The notes under the pieces are model-generated. The model was not told the DNA's origin, did not search any database, and worked only from the letters and a program-made list of their open reading frames with translations. Below are positions 1-7,754 of a stretch of 8,475 nt of DNA, one piece after another. Source of the stretch: JAZLDV01 sp045614925 (GTDB lineage: Bacteria > Bacillota_I > Bacilli_A > Erysipelotrichales > Coprobacillaceae); contig JAZLDV010000024.1 of assembly GCA_045614925.1 (NCBI GenBank), forward strand, positions 1-8,475. The letters run 5' to 3'. Every line of letters begins with the position of its first letter. Positions within the stretch are counted from its first letter, which is position 1. A program made the translations under genes and the position numbers.

Positions 1-329
1 ATAACTAAAAATATAATATGATCATGACAATCTTCAATCCCTTTTTTTAATTCATTAATAACATAAGGATGAATAATAGATTCTAATAATAGTTTTTTAT
101 TAGAATCATGAAAAATAATATCAGATAATCTTTTTCTATCAATACTCAAATCATCATTTAAAACATCAAATTCTTCACATACTCTTTTATAACACTCTGT
201 TCCTATATCTAAAGCATGTCTAGATATAAAATCAGCATCTAATACCTTATATCCATGATTTAAAAGATAAGACGTTACTGTACTTTTGCCACAGGCAATA
301 GACCCCGTTAATCCAATGACTTTAACCAT
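1..329 (-). CDS. coaE: Dephospho-CoA kinase, N-terminal part (runs off left edge)
   Basis: CoaE phosphorylates the 3'-hydroxyl of dephospho-CoA with ATP, the last step of coenzyme A synthesis, in the cytoplasm. I translated 109 codons from the ATG at 329; the family is usually about 200 residues, so roughly half is visible. The protein opens with a P-loop, GSIACGKST (residues 9-17), followed by VLDADFISR (29-37), matching the family's conserved substrate-site segment with a DxD, and later LESIIHPYV, matching the LE.I.HP.V motif. The usual P-loop serine before GKST is Cys13. The start overlaps the 3' end of the upstream oxidoreductase gene by 22 bases and has no strong Shine-Dalgarno site, so translation is probably coupled to that gene. 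The ATG is supported because the P-loop follows at the normal distance. The identification is secure; the C-terminal half cannot be judged. Confidence 0.95.
   Translation of the reverse strand, partial: MVKVIGLTGSIACGKSTVTSYLLNHGYKVLDADFISRHALDIGTECYKRVCEEFDVLNDDLSIDRKRLSDIIFHDSNKKLLLESIIHPYVINELKKGIEDCHDHIIFLV
79..107. repeat. Perfect inverted repeat inside coaE (11 pairs, loop 7)
   Basis: GATTCTAATAA (79-89) and TTATTAGAATC (97-107) are exact reverse complements. It is coding sequence on the minus strand and no terminator-like T-run follows. Confidence 0.75.
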
Positions 330-1255
330 AAATCAGATGCTCTAATTCTTTCAATAAGTTCAATACATAATAAAGAATCTTTATGAGTCATTCTTTCACT
401 CTCATATCTTCCTTCTTTAATACATTTATGAACTTCTAAAATCTCTGTATAAAAATCATCATATATATAAGGAATATGTAATTGCTTATCATTAAAATAA
501 GCAACTTCTGGTCTATAAAAAGGCGTTGCCTTTAATACACCTGCATCTGTTTCTATAATCATAGATTTCTCTTTAGCACGATCAATAGCACATTCAATAA
601 CTGCACTTTGACCACCTTTAAATTTAAGTTCTATATAATCATAATAATCAATTCCATTTTTAAACTCAACAGTTCCACCAATAGAAACAATCTCATCATC
701 AATGAAATCTAAAATCTTTGCGATATTATAAATACCTACATCATACAATGCTCCACCTTGTTTTGTATCATATAAATAACAAGTCTCATCATAAGATGCA
801 TCACTACAAAAAGAAGTCTTTATAGTTTGAATATGCCCTAATTCTCCTTTTTGATTCATACGATATAATTCTTCTATTAAAGGAACAAAACGGCTTTTCA
901 TTCCTTCTAAAAATAACACATTATTTTCTTTAGAAAGATCACACAACTCTTTTGTCATACTATAAGATAAAGTCGCAGGCTTTTCACATAAAACATGTTT
1001 ATGATGTTTTAATGCTTCTAAAGCCCATTTATAATGAGATGCATGTGGCAAAGCAATATATACAACATCTACATTCTTGTCATCGATTAGCTTCATATAA
1101 TCATCATAAACGATACATGCTTTATCTTTATATAATTCTCTTTTAGATGCAGTATAACTTGCAACTGCATAAAGCATCCCTTCATCACTATGACTTAAAC
1201 TTTCTATAAAACGTGCTGCAATCTTTCCAGCCCCAATGACACCCCATCTGATCAT
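308..1255 (-). CDS. Gfo/Idh/MocA-family NAD(P)-dependent oxidoreductase
   Basis: A 315-residue cytoplasmic dehydrogenase of the Gfo/Idh/MocA family, normal in length. Residues 1-120 form a Rossmann fold with the nucleotide-binding GAGKIA (8-13) and the family signature EKP (91-93). The rest is the alpha/beta substrate domain with GGALYDVGIYNI (167-178). Lys92 and Tyr176 occupy the positions used as catalytic Lys and Tyr/His in relatives, and the DVGIY form resembles the dihydrodiol-dehydrogenase-like branch. Substrates in this family are mostly sugars, inositols or diols; the sequence does not reveal which is used here. The gene starts one base after the mutM stop and has a strong AAAGGAG site 8 bases before its ATG, so it is probably translated well in its own right. 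Its 3' end overlaps coaE by 22 bases. It looks intact. Its place in a replication/repair operon is unexplained and may be only co-transcription. Confidence 0.9.
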   Translation of the reverse strand: MIRWGVIGAGKIAARFIESLSHSDEGMLYAVASYTASKRELYKDKACIVYDDYMKLIDDKNVDVVYIALPHASHYKWALEALKHHKHVLCEKPATLSYSMTKELCDLSKENNVLFLEGMKSRFVPLIEELYRMNQKGELGHIQTIKTSFCSDASYDETCYLYDTKQGGALYDVGIYNIAKILDFIDDEIVSIGGTVEFKNGIDYYDYIELKFKGGQSAVIECAIDRAKEKSMIIETDAGVLKATPFYRPEVAYFNDKQLHIPYIYDDFYTEILEVHKCIKEGRYESERMTHKDSLLCIELIERIRASDLWLKSLD

Positions 1256-1256
1256 A

Positions 1257-2066
1257 CTAATATCTCCTTTTTTGACAATTTGGACAATAATAAGTTCCTC
1301 TTTGATTTAACATAATTTTCTTCACTTCACCTTGACATACTTTACATTCTTTTTTCATATGCACATTCAGATCTATCTGAAAACGCCCATGAATCCCATT
1401 ACTATCAAAAGAATGAATTGTCGTTCCACCACATTCTATGGCATGTTTTAACACATCAATCGCCACTTTTTTTAATTCTTTAACCCTATTTTTAGACAAT
1501 CTCATGGCTTTTGTCCTAGGGTCCAATCCCATTTTAAAACATATTTCATTAGCATAAATATTACCAATTCCAGCCATAATAGACTGATCTAATAAAGCAC
1601 TCTTAATAGGTAAAGAACTTTTATGTAATAGATTATATAATTCTATATCATCTATTTCAAAAGGTTCTTTTCCTAATTTTGAGATTGGTTCTTCTTTTCT
1701 ATAATTCTCAATACTAACTAACTGCATTCTTCCAAACTTTCTTGTATCAATATAATGCAGATCTTTATTTTTCAAATGAAACACAACATGTGTATGTTTA
1801 CTTACAGGTGTTCCTTTTTCTACAATATGATATTTCCCTTCCATTCTAAGATGAGAAATAAAAGCACTCTTTTCTAATATAAATACAAGATATTTACCAT
1901 ATCTATCAATATCTTTGATTGTCTGATGAGTTATAGAAGAAATAAAATCACTTGTAGAATCCACAATAATCTTATCATAATAAACATCTACACTTTCAAT
2001 CACTTCATCAATGATAAATTGTTTTAATGTCTGTCTGACTGTCTCTACTTCTGGAAGTTCTGGCAT
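1257..2066 (-). CDS. mutM: Formamidopyrimidine-DNA glycosylase (Fpg/MutM)
   Basis: A bifunctional base-excision repair enzyme that removes 8-oxoguanine and formamidopyrimidines and nicks the abasic site by beta,delta-elimination. Its 269 residues are the family's usual length. The start is fixed by MPELPEVETV: after Met removal, Pro is the catalytic nucleophile and the next residue, Glu, the general acid. Further signatures are RYGKYL with the beta-hairpin lysine (Lys58), HLRMEG (72-77) with the intercalating Met75, DTRKFGR (107-113), the helix-two-turn-helix segment AGIGNIYANE (165-174), and a C-terminal zinc finger with Cys241, Cys244, Cys261 and Cys264 around the conserved Arg256. The segment before the zinc finger reads LNVHMKKEC rather than the usual VYGR-like form. 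The gene begins one base after the polA stop with no strong Shine-Dalgarno site, suggesting coupled translation; its last codons (AAA AGG AGA) encode the ribosome binding site of the next gene. Confidence 0.97.
   Translation of the reverse strand: MPELPEVETVRQTLKQFIIDEVIESVDVYYDKIIVDSTSDFISSITHQTIKDIDRYGKYLVFILEKSAFISHLRMEGKYHIVEKGTPVSKHTHVVFHLKNKDLHYIDTRKFGRMQLVSIENYRKEEPISKLGKEPFEIDDIELYNLLHKSSLPIKSALLDQSIMAGIGNIYANEICFKMGLDPRTKAMRLSKNRVKELKKVAIDVLKHAIECGGTTIHSFDSNGIHGRFQIDLNVHMKKECKVCQGEVKKIMLNQRGTYYCPNCQKRRY
1264..1270 (-). promoter_or_regulatory. Ribosome binding site of the oxidoreductase gene
   Basis: AAAGGAG on the minus strand, 8 bases before the ATG at 1255. It lies inside the last codons of mutM (Lys-Arg-Arg-Tyr), so the C-terminal residues of MutM double as the translation signal of the next gene. 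It is the strongest internal ribosome binding site of the operon. Confidence 0.88.
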
Positions 2067-2067
2067 A

Positions 2068-4677
2068 CTATTTTAAATCATACCAGTTTGAAGCATAAGA
2101 TCCTTCTACTGATAAAGGAACATCCATATCAACAGCACTCTCCATTGCTTCTTGAATAATTGACATCATTAAATCCAATTCATCTTTATAAACATCAAAC
2201 AGCAATTCATCATGTACCTGTAAAATCATCTTAGATTTTACATTCTTTTCTTTCATAATCTTATCAACCTTAATCATCGCTACCTTTAAAATATCTGCAC
2301 CACTTCCTTGAATTGGTGAATTCATTGCAAAACGTTTTGCCTGTTCTCTTACAACAAAATTACGATCATTAATTGTTGGAATATATCTTTTTCTATTCAA
2401 TATAGTAGAAACATAACCATTTTTCTTACAGTCTTCTACTACATTATCCATATATATCTTTATTTCAGGATATTCTTCAAAATATCTTTGAATAAATGTT
2501 TTTGCTTCATTTAAAGAAACACCAATCTGTTTCGATAATCTGAATTCACTCATACCATAAATAATACCAAAATTAACTGCTTTTGCTTGTCTTCTCATAT
2601 GAGATGTTACATCTTCATCTTTAATTTTAAATACTAAAGCAGCAGTATGAGTATGAATATCTTTATTATGATTGAATGCATCAATCAATCCTCTAACATG
2701 TCCATTATGAGCTAAAATTCTTAACTCAATCTGAGAATAGTCAAAAGAAACAAGATAATCAAATTCAGGAACAAATGCTTTTCTAATTAGTTTTCCTTCA
2801 TCCTGACGGATAGGAATATTTTGTAAATTAGGCTCAATAGAAGATAATCTTCCTGTTTGAGTTAGAGCCTGATTATAAATTGTATGTATTTTAGAGTCAA
2901 CAAAAACCTGATCCTGTAATCCTTTTACATATGTAGATAATAGTTTTGTTAATAATCTATATTGCATAATATAAGGAATAATAGGATGAGCATCTTCTAA
3001 GTTTTCTAAGATTTCTGCAGAAGTTGAATATCCAGTTTTTGTTTTCTTTCCATTAGGTAATCCTAAATCTACAAATAGCACTTCTCCTAATTGTTTAGGT
3101 GAAGCAATATTAAATTCTTTTCCTGCTAATTCATAGATTTTATCTTCAATATCCTTAATTCTTTCTTCAAATTCTTTTTCCATATCTTTTAATACAGAAA
3201 CATTCACTTTTGCTCCCTGTTTTTCCATATCACATAAAATATAAGCAACAGGAAGTTCAATATTTTTATATAAATCATATTGTGCTTCTTCATGCAATTT
3301 TTTCTCAACAGTCTCTTTTAATTCATAAACTGCTTTGGCTTTAGAAACAGTATGTTTTGCTAAAATATCTAATTCTGGGATATGTTTTTTTGATAATTTC
3401 CCAAACACTTCTTCATCATACATTAACGAATCATAATCATAGAAATCACAAATATATTTCATTTCATCTTTTAAAGATGGATTTAAAATATAAGACGCTA
3501 ACTGTAAATCAAAAGTCATACCATTTACTTCTAATCCATTCCAATAAGCAGCTAAAATCTGTGATTTAATATTATAACTATATTTTTCTAATGATGAATC
3601 TTTTAAATAATTTTTAAATGATTCATCATTTAATGCATCTTCATAACTTATATAATAAGATTGTGAATCATTATAAATACCATAACCAAGAACAATAGAT
3701 TTATGATAATTATTATCATAAATACTTCCTATAATTGCTGATGGTTTTGTAATTTGAGGTAATGTTGTTACGATTTCAAATGATAATTCATTTGAAATTG
3801 TAGGTGTTTGAATAGATATTTTCTTTAATAAAGAATTCATATCATATTTTGTATAGAAATCTTTTAATTTATTAAAATCATATCCTTTAAACTTATAATC
3901 CTGTAAATCTATAGTCATAGGAACATCAGTTAAAATAGTCGCAATCAATTTAGATTGAAGACCTAATTCAATATTATCTCTAATCTTTTCACCCATTTTT
4001 CCTTTTATTTCATGAGCATGTTCCTTTAAATTTTCAATTGACCCATATTCATATAATAACTTTAATGCAGTTTTTTCTCCTACACCTGGAATACCTGGAA
4101 TATTATCAGCACTATCTCCCATTAATCCTAGTAAGTCTTTCATTTGTGAAGGAACTAAATTATATTTTTCATAAAAAGTATCCTTCGTAATAATATCATC
4201 ACTCTTTGTTTTCGTATTTCTTTTATAGACATGGATATTTTCATCAACTAACTGCATCATATCCTTATCACCAGTCATAATATTAACCTGATAACCTACT
4301 TTAGCTGCATATGAAGCAACAGTTCCAATAATATCATCACCTTCATATCCTTCTAATTCTACATAAGGAATACAATAAGCATCTAAGAATTCTCTGATCA
4401 TTGGAAACTGACACTTTAATTCTTCAGGCGTTTCTTTTCTTGTTCCTTTATAATCAGTCTGAAGTTCACTACGGAATGTCTTCCCTTTTGCATCAAAAGC
4501 GACCATAATCCCTTCAGGATTCTTCTTAATAATATTTTCTAATCTATTTGCAAAACCAAATACAGCATTTGTAGGAATACCATCTTTATTCATCATTAGA
4601 TTTCCCATAGCTGCTGTTGCATAATAAGAACTAAATAACCAATAATTCCCATCAATTAACACTAACTCTTTTTTCAT
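2068..4677 (-). CDS. polA: DNA polymerase I with intact 5' nuclease and dead proofreading domain
   Basis: Family A polymerase used in Okazaki-fragment maturation and repair gap filling; 869 residues, a normal length. Residues 1-290 are the 5'-3' (flap) nuclease, with its acidic metal ligands visible in LIDG (Asp9), FDAKGKTFR (61-69), EGDDIIG (112-118), GDKD (136-139) and the helix-hairpin-helix region GIPGVGEKTA (195-204). Residues about 295-465 correspond to the 3'-5' exonuclease, but its catalytic acids are gone: the DxE site reads around IIGS (315-318), the second Asp is replaced near Gln373 and the third near Lys446. The polymerase domain is intact: motif A DYSQIELR (646-653), motif B from Arg695 to Gly708 with Lys699, Phe703 and Tyr707, and motif C QVHDE (820-824). 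The start overlaps the dnaE stop as ATGA; GGTGA 7 bases upstream may serve as ribosome binding site. The same loss is known in Bacillus-type PolA. Confidence 0.98.
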   Translation of the reverse strand: MKKELVLIDGNYWLFSSYYATAAMGNLMMNKDGIPTNAVFGFANRLENIIKKNPEGIMVAFDAKGKTFRSELQTDYKGTRKETPEELKCQFPMIREFLDAYCIPYVELEGYEGDDIIGTVASYAAKVGYQVNIMTGDKDMMQLVDENIHVYKRNTKTKSDDIITKDTFYEKYNLVPSQMKDLLGLMGDSADNIPGIPGVGEKTALKLLYEYGSIENLKEHAHEIKGKMGEKIRDNIELGLQSKLIATILTDVPMTIDLQDYKFKGYDFNKLKDFYTKYDMNSLLKKISIQTPTISNELSFEIVTTLPQITKPSAIIGSIYDNNYHKSIVLGYGIYNDSQSYYISYEDALNDESFKNYLKDSSLEKYSYNIKSQILAAYWNGLEVNGMTFDLQLASYILNPSLKDEMKYICDFYDYDSLMYDEEVFGKLSKKHIPELDILAKHTVSKAKAVYELKETVEKKLHEEAQYDLYKNIELPVAYILCDMEKQGAKVNVSVLKDMEKEFEERIKDIEDKIYELAGKEFNIASPKQLGEVLFVDLGLPNGKKTKTGYSTSAEILENLEDAHPIIPYIMQYRLLTKLLSTYVKGLQDQVFVDSKIHTIYNQALTQTGRLSSIEPNLQNIPIRQDEGKLIRKAFVPEFDYLVSFDYSQIELRILAHNGHVRGLIDAFNHNKDIHTHTAALVFKIKDEDVTSHMRRQAKAVNFGIIYGMSEFRLSKQIGVSLNEAKTFIQRYFEEYPEIKIYMDNVVEDCKKNGYVSTILNRKRYIPTINDRNFVVREQAKRFAMNSPIQGSGADILKVAMIKVDKIMKEKNVKSKMILQVHDELLFDVYKDELDLMMSIIQEAMESAVDMDVPLSVEGSYASNWYDLK
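3590..3630. repeat. Long inverted repeat inside polA (17 pairs)
   Basis: AATGATGAATC at 3590-3600 is the exact reverse complement of 3620-3630. Inside it, after one T.T mismatch, TTTAAA pairs with TTTAAA around a 5-base loop (3608-3612). That is 17 pairs with one mismatch, encoding residues 350-363 in the dead exonuclease domain. Confidence 0.85.
3699..3723. repeat. Perfect inverted repeat inside polA (11 pairs, loop 3)
   Basis: ATTTATGATAA (3699-3709) and TTATCATAAAT (3713-3723) are exact reverse complements around the loop TTA. It lies in the same dead exonuclease domain as its two neighbours. Confidence 0.85.
3769..3802. repeat. Inverted repeat inside polA (11 + 3 pairs, loop 4)
   Basis: ATTTCAAATGA (3773-3783) and TCATTTGAAAT (3788-3798) are exact reverse complements around TAAT. 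After one G.T position the pairing continues with TAC (3769-3771) against GTA (3800-3802). Confidence 0.85.
4674..4677 (-). other. dnaE/polA ATGA stop-start overlap
   Basis: The dnaE stop TGA and the polA start ATG share bases as ATGA. This layout typically allows ribosomes finishing the first gene to restart on the second. A GGTGA motif (minus strand, 4689 to 4685), 7 bases before the ATG, can pair with the end of 16S rRNA and may assist. Confidence 0.85.
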
Positions 4678-7600
4678 TCATTTATCACCATGACCTTATC
4701 AACAACAAAGCTTAATTTATCTTTAAAATTAACTTTCCCATTCATAAGAACAATATTCCCTTTCTTTATCATTGTCCCAACATTCTTATATACTGAAGAA
4801 AAAATAACACCTTCCACACTTCCAGTCTCATCTATTCCTTCAATAAAACACATATCACGACCATTTTTATCCACAATCACCTTCACTCTTTGAATCTGCA
4901 TAACTATATTAACACTACGTGTTATATAGTTATGTAAAGATGAAATATGAATATATTTATATTTTAATTTATTTTTTATAAATTCAATAGGATGCATAGA
5001 AAGATATAATCCAAGAACTTCTTTTTCTCTTTCTAACTTTTCTTTTTCATCTTCATGAATCAACAAGAATATAGGCATTTCATCAATACCTAAAGTCTTC
5101 TTCAAATGACAATATTCTCTAATACGATCATAATTCATTAAAAGTTCTTTTCTTCCTACACCAAACTCATCAAAAGTTCCTGCATCAATCAATGACTCTA
5201 CGACCTTTTTAGATATTCTAGACTCATCATTTCTCATCATAAAATCATAAAAATCTTTATAATCACCATTTTGTTCTCTTTCCTCTACAATAGCCTGATA
5301 AGCCGCTATTCCTACATTTTTAATTGCCAATAAAGAATAACGAATATGACCATCTTCTACCATAAATCGCTTATAAGACTTATTAATAGAAGGACTTAAA
5401 ACTTTAACATTATAATTTCTACATTCCTGAATACAGTGAATCTTTGTACTTTCACTTGATAACTCATTTGACAAGATAGCAGCAAAGAAATATAAAGGAT
5501 AATTCGCTTTAAGATAAGCTAACTGATAAGCAACATACCCATAAGCCACACTATGTGATTTATTAAATCCATAGTTTGCAAACTTTTCAATCAGATCAAA
5601 TACTTCAACTGCTTTATCTTCACTATAACCATTCTTAATACATCCCTGTATAAAATCATCTCTCATAGATTTCATTAAAACAGCTTCTTTTTTAGAAATA
5701 GCCTTTCTTAAAATATCAGCTTTTCCTAAACTAAAACCAGCTAATACCTGAGAAATCATCATAATCTGTTCCTGATAAATCATAACACCATATGTAGAAG
5801 ATAAAATAGGTTCTAATTCATTTAAAGGATATGTTATCTCTTCTTCTTTTCCTCTTCTTCTTAAATACAATGGGATATTTTCCATTGGCCCTGGACGATA
5901 TAATGCAATAGCAGCAACAATATCATCAAAACAATAAGGCTTCATCCTAATTAGCAGATTTCTCATACCTTGAGACTCTAACTGGAATATTCCAAAAGTC
6001 TCAGCTCTACCTATAAGTTCATATGTCAATTCATTATCTAATGGTAATTCATTCATCTTTAATTCAATACCATCTTTTGCAAGATCACTACATATATAAT
6101 CAATAATTGTCAGATTTTTTAAACCTAAAAAATCCATCTTTAATAAACCAATCTTTTCAACATAATCTTTAGAATATTGTGCCATTAAAGTAGATGTTGG
6201 TCCTATAACTAAAGGAATCACATCTCTTAAAGGCTTCTTAGATAAAATAACACCTGCAGCATGTGTAGAAATATTTTTAGGAAGATGTTCAATTATTGAA
6301 CATGCTCCAATAATCTTCTTTAAAGCAGGTTCCTGATTCACTAATGTTAAAAAAGAAGCAGATGAACCATACATCTGAGTAATCGTTTTTTTATTCTTTT
6401 TATCAGTAGGAATCATTTTCGCAATTAATTCTAACTTAGGTAAAGGAATATTCATCACTTTCCCCATTTCTTTAATTGCCACTCTAGGACCATATGTCGT
6501 AAATGTAACAATCTGTGCCACATGATCACTTCCATATTTATCAATTACATAATTTACAACTTCATCTCTACGATCATCCTGGAAGTCAATATCAATATCA
6601 GGCATAGAAATACGTTCAGGATTCAAAAATCTTTCAAATAAAAGATCATATTTTAATGGATCAATATTTGTAATTCCTAATACATATGCAACTAAACTTC
6701 CAGCCGCACTTCCCCTTCCAGGTCCTACCTGTATTTTATTCATTTTTGCATAACGCACATAATCAAATACGATTAAAAAATAATCATCAAATCCCATATT
6801 ATGAATAACTTCTAATTCATAATTTAATCTATCATAATAAGATGGTAAAACTTCTTCACCATTAAATCTTTTTCTTAATCCTACATAACATAATTGTTTT
6901 AAATAATCTTTTGCCTGTCCACCTTTAGGAACAGGATAAGCAGGTAAATGCTTATCATTCATAGGAATAGATGCTTTACAATGTTTAATAATATCATATG
7001 TATCATTTAAGATATCTTTATCAAACAGCTCTTCCATCTCTTCTTTTGTTTTTAAATATTTCTGATCTGTTTTAATATCATGATTTCTTTCTAATTTTCT
7101 TCCTTCACTTGATGCTTGCATCAAATCAACTGCTAAAGCATCCTGTTTTCTTAAATATCTCACTTCATTTGAACAGACAACTTTAATCTTTAAATATCTA
7201 GCTAATGAAATTAATCGTTCATTTCTTGTTTTCTGTAATTTTAAATGATGATTTTGAATCATCACACAATAATGATCACCAAATATATTTTTAAATAGAG
7301 AAAGATATCTGATTGCTTCTTCTTCCATCTCTTTAGCTACTAATCTTTCTACAATCCCTTTTTCACTACCTGACATAATATATAAATGTTCTTTATATAA
7401 AGATAAAGAATCTAAATCTATACTCTTATCATCATTAAGATTAATATCACAGCATATTTTCACTAAATCAAAATATCCTATATCATCAATAGCATATAAA
7501 AAAAGCGGATAAATCTCTCCTTCTATTCTTACACTTGCTTCTAATCCAAAAATAGGTTTAATACCATGTTTAAGACATTCTTCACTAAACTCTAATGCAC

Positions 7601-7733
7601 CAAACATATTATTATCATCACATATAGCAAGCGCTTCAATATTCTTATTCTTAGCTTCAGCAACTAAATCTTTAATCAGAATCGTACTGTTTTGAAAACT
7701 AAAACAGCTATATACCTGTAAATGTCCAAACAT
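4674..7733 (-). CDS. dnaE: DNA polymerase III alpha subunit, Bacillus DnaE type
   Basis: Family C replicative polymerase. In Firmicutes this type extends RNA primers before handing over to PolC; that role here is inferred from family membership. The length is 1019 residues, shorter than E. coli DnaE (about 1160). Order: N-terminal PHP domain (1-about 260), polymerase core (about 275-780) with VGPGRGSAAGS (336-346), catalytic PDIDIDF (378-384, Asp379 and Asp381) and the third aspartate in KMDFLGLKNLT (532-542, Asp534), FANYGFNKSHSVAYG (718-732), a helix-hairpin-helix region near 800-855, and a C-terminal OB fold about 940-1017. The PHP metal site is degenerate: HLQVYS replaces HxHxHS-like ligands and CDD replaces TDH, so PHP proofreading is unlikely. 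The start has a perfect AGGAGG site 7 bases upstream and a consensus -10 box just before it. The gene ends in TGA overlapping the polA ATG. Confidence 0.98.
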   Translation of the reverse strand: MFGHLQVYSCFSFQNSTILIKDLVAEAKNKNIEALAICDDNNMFGALEFSEECLKHGIKPIFGLEASVRIEGEIYPLFLYAIDDIGYFDLVKICCDINLNDDKSIDLDSLSLYKEHLYIMSGSEKGIVERLVAKEMEEEAIRYLSLFKNIFGDHYCVMIQNHHLKLQKTRNERLISLARYLKIKVVCSNEVRYLRKQDALAVDLMQASSEGRKLERNHDIKTDQKYLKTKEEMEELFDKDILNDTYDIIKHCKASIPMNDKHLPAYPVPKGGQAKDYLKQLCYVGLRKRFNGEEVLPSYYDRLNYELEVIHNMGFDDYFLIVFDYVRYAKMNKIQVGPGRGSAAGSLVAYVLGITNIDPLKYDLLFERFLNPERISMPDIDIDFQDDRRDEVVNYVIDKYGSDHVAQIVTFTTYGPRVAIKEMGKVMNIPLPKLELIAKMIPTDKKNKKTITQMYGSSASFLTLVNQEPALKKIIGACSIIEHLPKNISTHAAGVILSKKPLRDVIPLVIGPTSTLMAQYSKDYVEKIGLLKMDFLGLKNLTIIDYICSDLAKDGIELKMNELPLDNELTYELIGRAETFGIFQLESQGMRNLLIRMKPYCFDDIVAAIALYRPGPMENIPLYLRRRGKEEEITYPLNELEPILSSTYGVMIYQEQIMMISQVLAGFSLGKADILRKAISKKEAVLMKSMRDDFIQGCIKNGYSEDKAVEVFDLIEKFANYGFNKSHSVAYGYVAYQLAYLKANYPLYFFAAILSNELSSESTKIHCIQECRNYNVKVLSPSINKSYKRFMVEDGHIRYSLLAIKNVGIAAYQAIVEEREQNGDYKDFYDFMMRNDESRISKKVVESLIDAGTFDEFGVGRKELLMNYDRIREYCHLKKTLGIDEMPIFLLIHEDEKEKLEREKEVLGLYLSMHPIEFIKNKLKYKYIHISSLHNYITRSVNIVMQIQRVKVIVDKNGRDMCFIEGIDETGSVEGVIFSSVYKNVGTMIKKGNIVLMNGKVNFKDKLSFVVDKVMVINE
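4707..4736. repeat. Inverted repeat near the 3' end of dnaE (11 pairs, one bulge)
   Basis: AAAG plus TTAATTT (4707-4710, 4712-4718) pairs with AAATTAACTTT (4726-4736), with a bulged C at 4711 and a 7-base loop. It lies in the OB-fold coding region about 30-60 bases before the polA start. Confidence 0.7.
4899..4934. repeat. Long inverted repeat inside dnaE (16 pairs, one bulge)
   Basis: The arms 4899-4915 and 4919-4934 pair over 16 positions with one bulged T (4910) and a 3-base loop (4916-4918). It encodes residues 934-945, at the boundary between the polymerase tail and the OB fold. On the mRNA it would form a stable stem-loop with no following U-run. Confidence 0.88.
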
Positions 7734-7740
7734 AGTCCCA

Positions 7741-7746
7741 CCTCCT
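7741..7746 (-). promoter_or_regulatory. Ribosome binding site of dnaE
   Basis: On the minus strand AGGAGG, continuing to AGGAGGTG, sits 7 bases before the dnaE ATG. It is a full Shine-Dalgarno match and fixes the start at 7733. Confidence 0.93.
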
Positions 7747-7754
7747 ATTCGTTA

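Noticed and set aside
952..1146. Small plus-strand open frame
   Set aside because: It lies antisense inside the oxidoreductase gene, has no convincing ribosome binding site or recognisable protein, and is best explained as a shadow of the real gene.
3357..3569. Small plus-strand open frame
   Set aside because: It is antisense inside polA with no recognisable product; the opposite frame carries clear PolA sequence.
4674..4690. Alternative genetic code with TGA as tryptophan
   Set aside because: TGA ends dnaE exactly where polA begins, and tryptophan codons in the genes read as TGG; the standard bacterial code fits.
4690..4893. Small plus-strand open frame with hydrophobic start
   Set aside because: It is antisense to the OB-fold end of dnaE; its hydrophobic look follows from the AT-rich complement rather than from a real membrane peptide.
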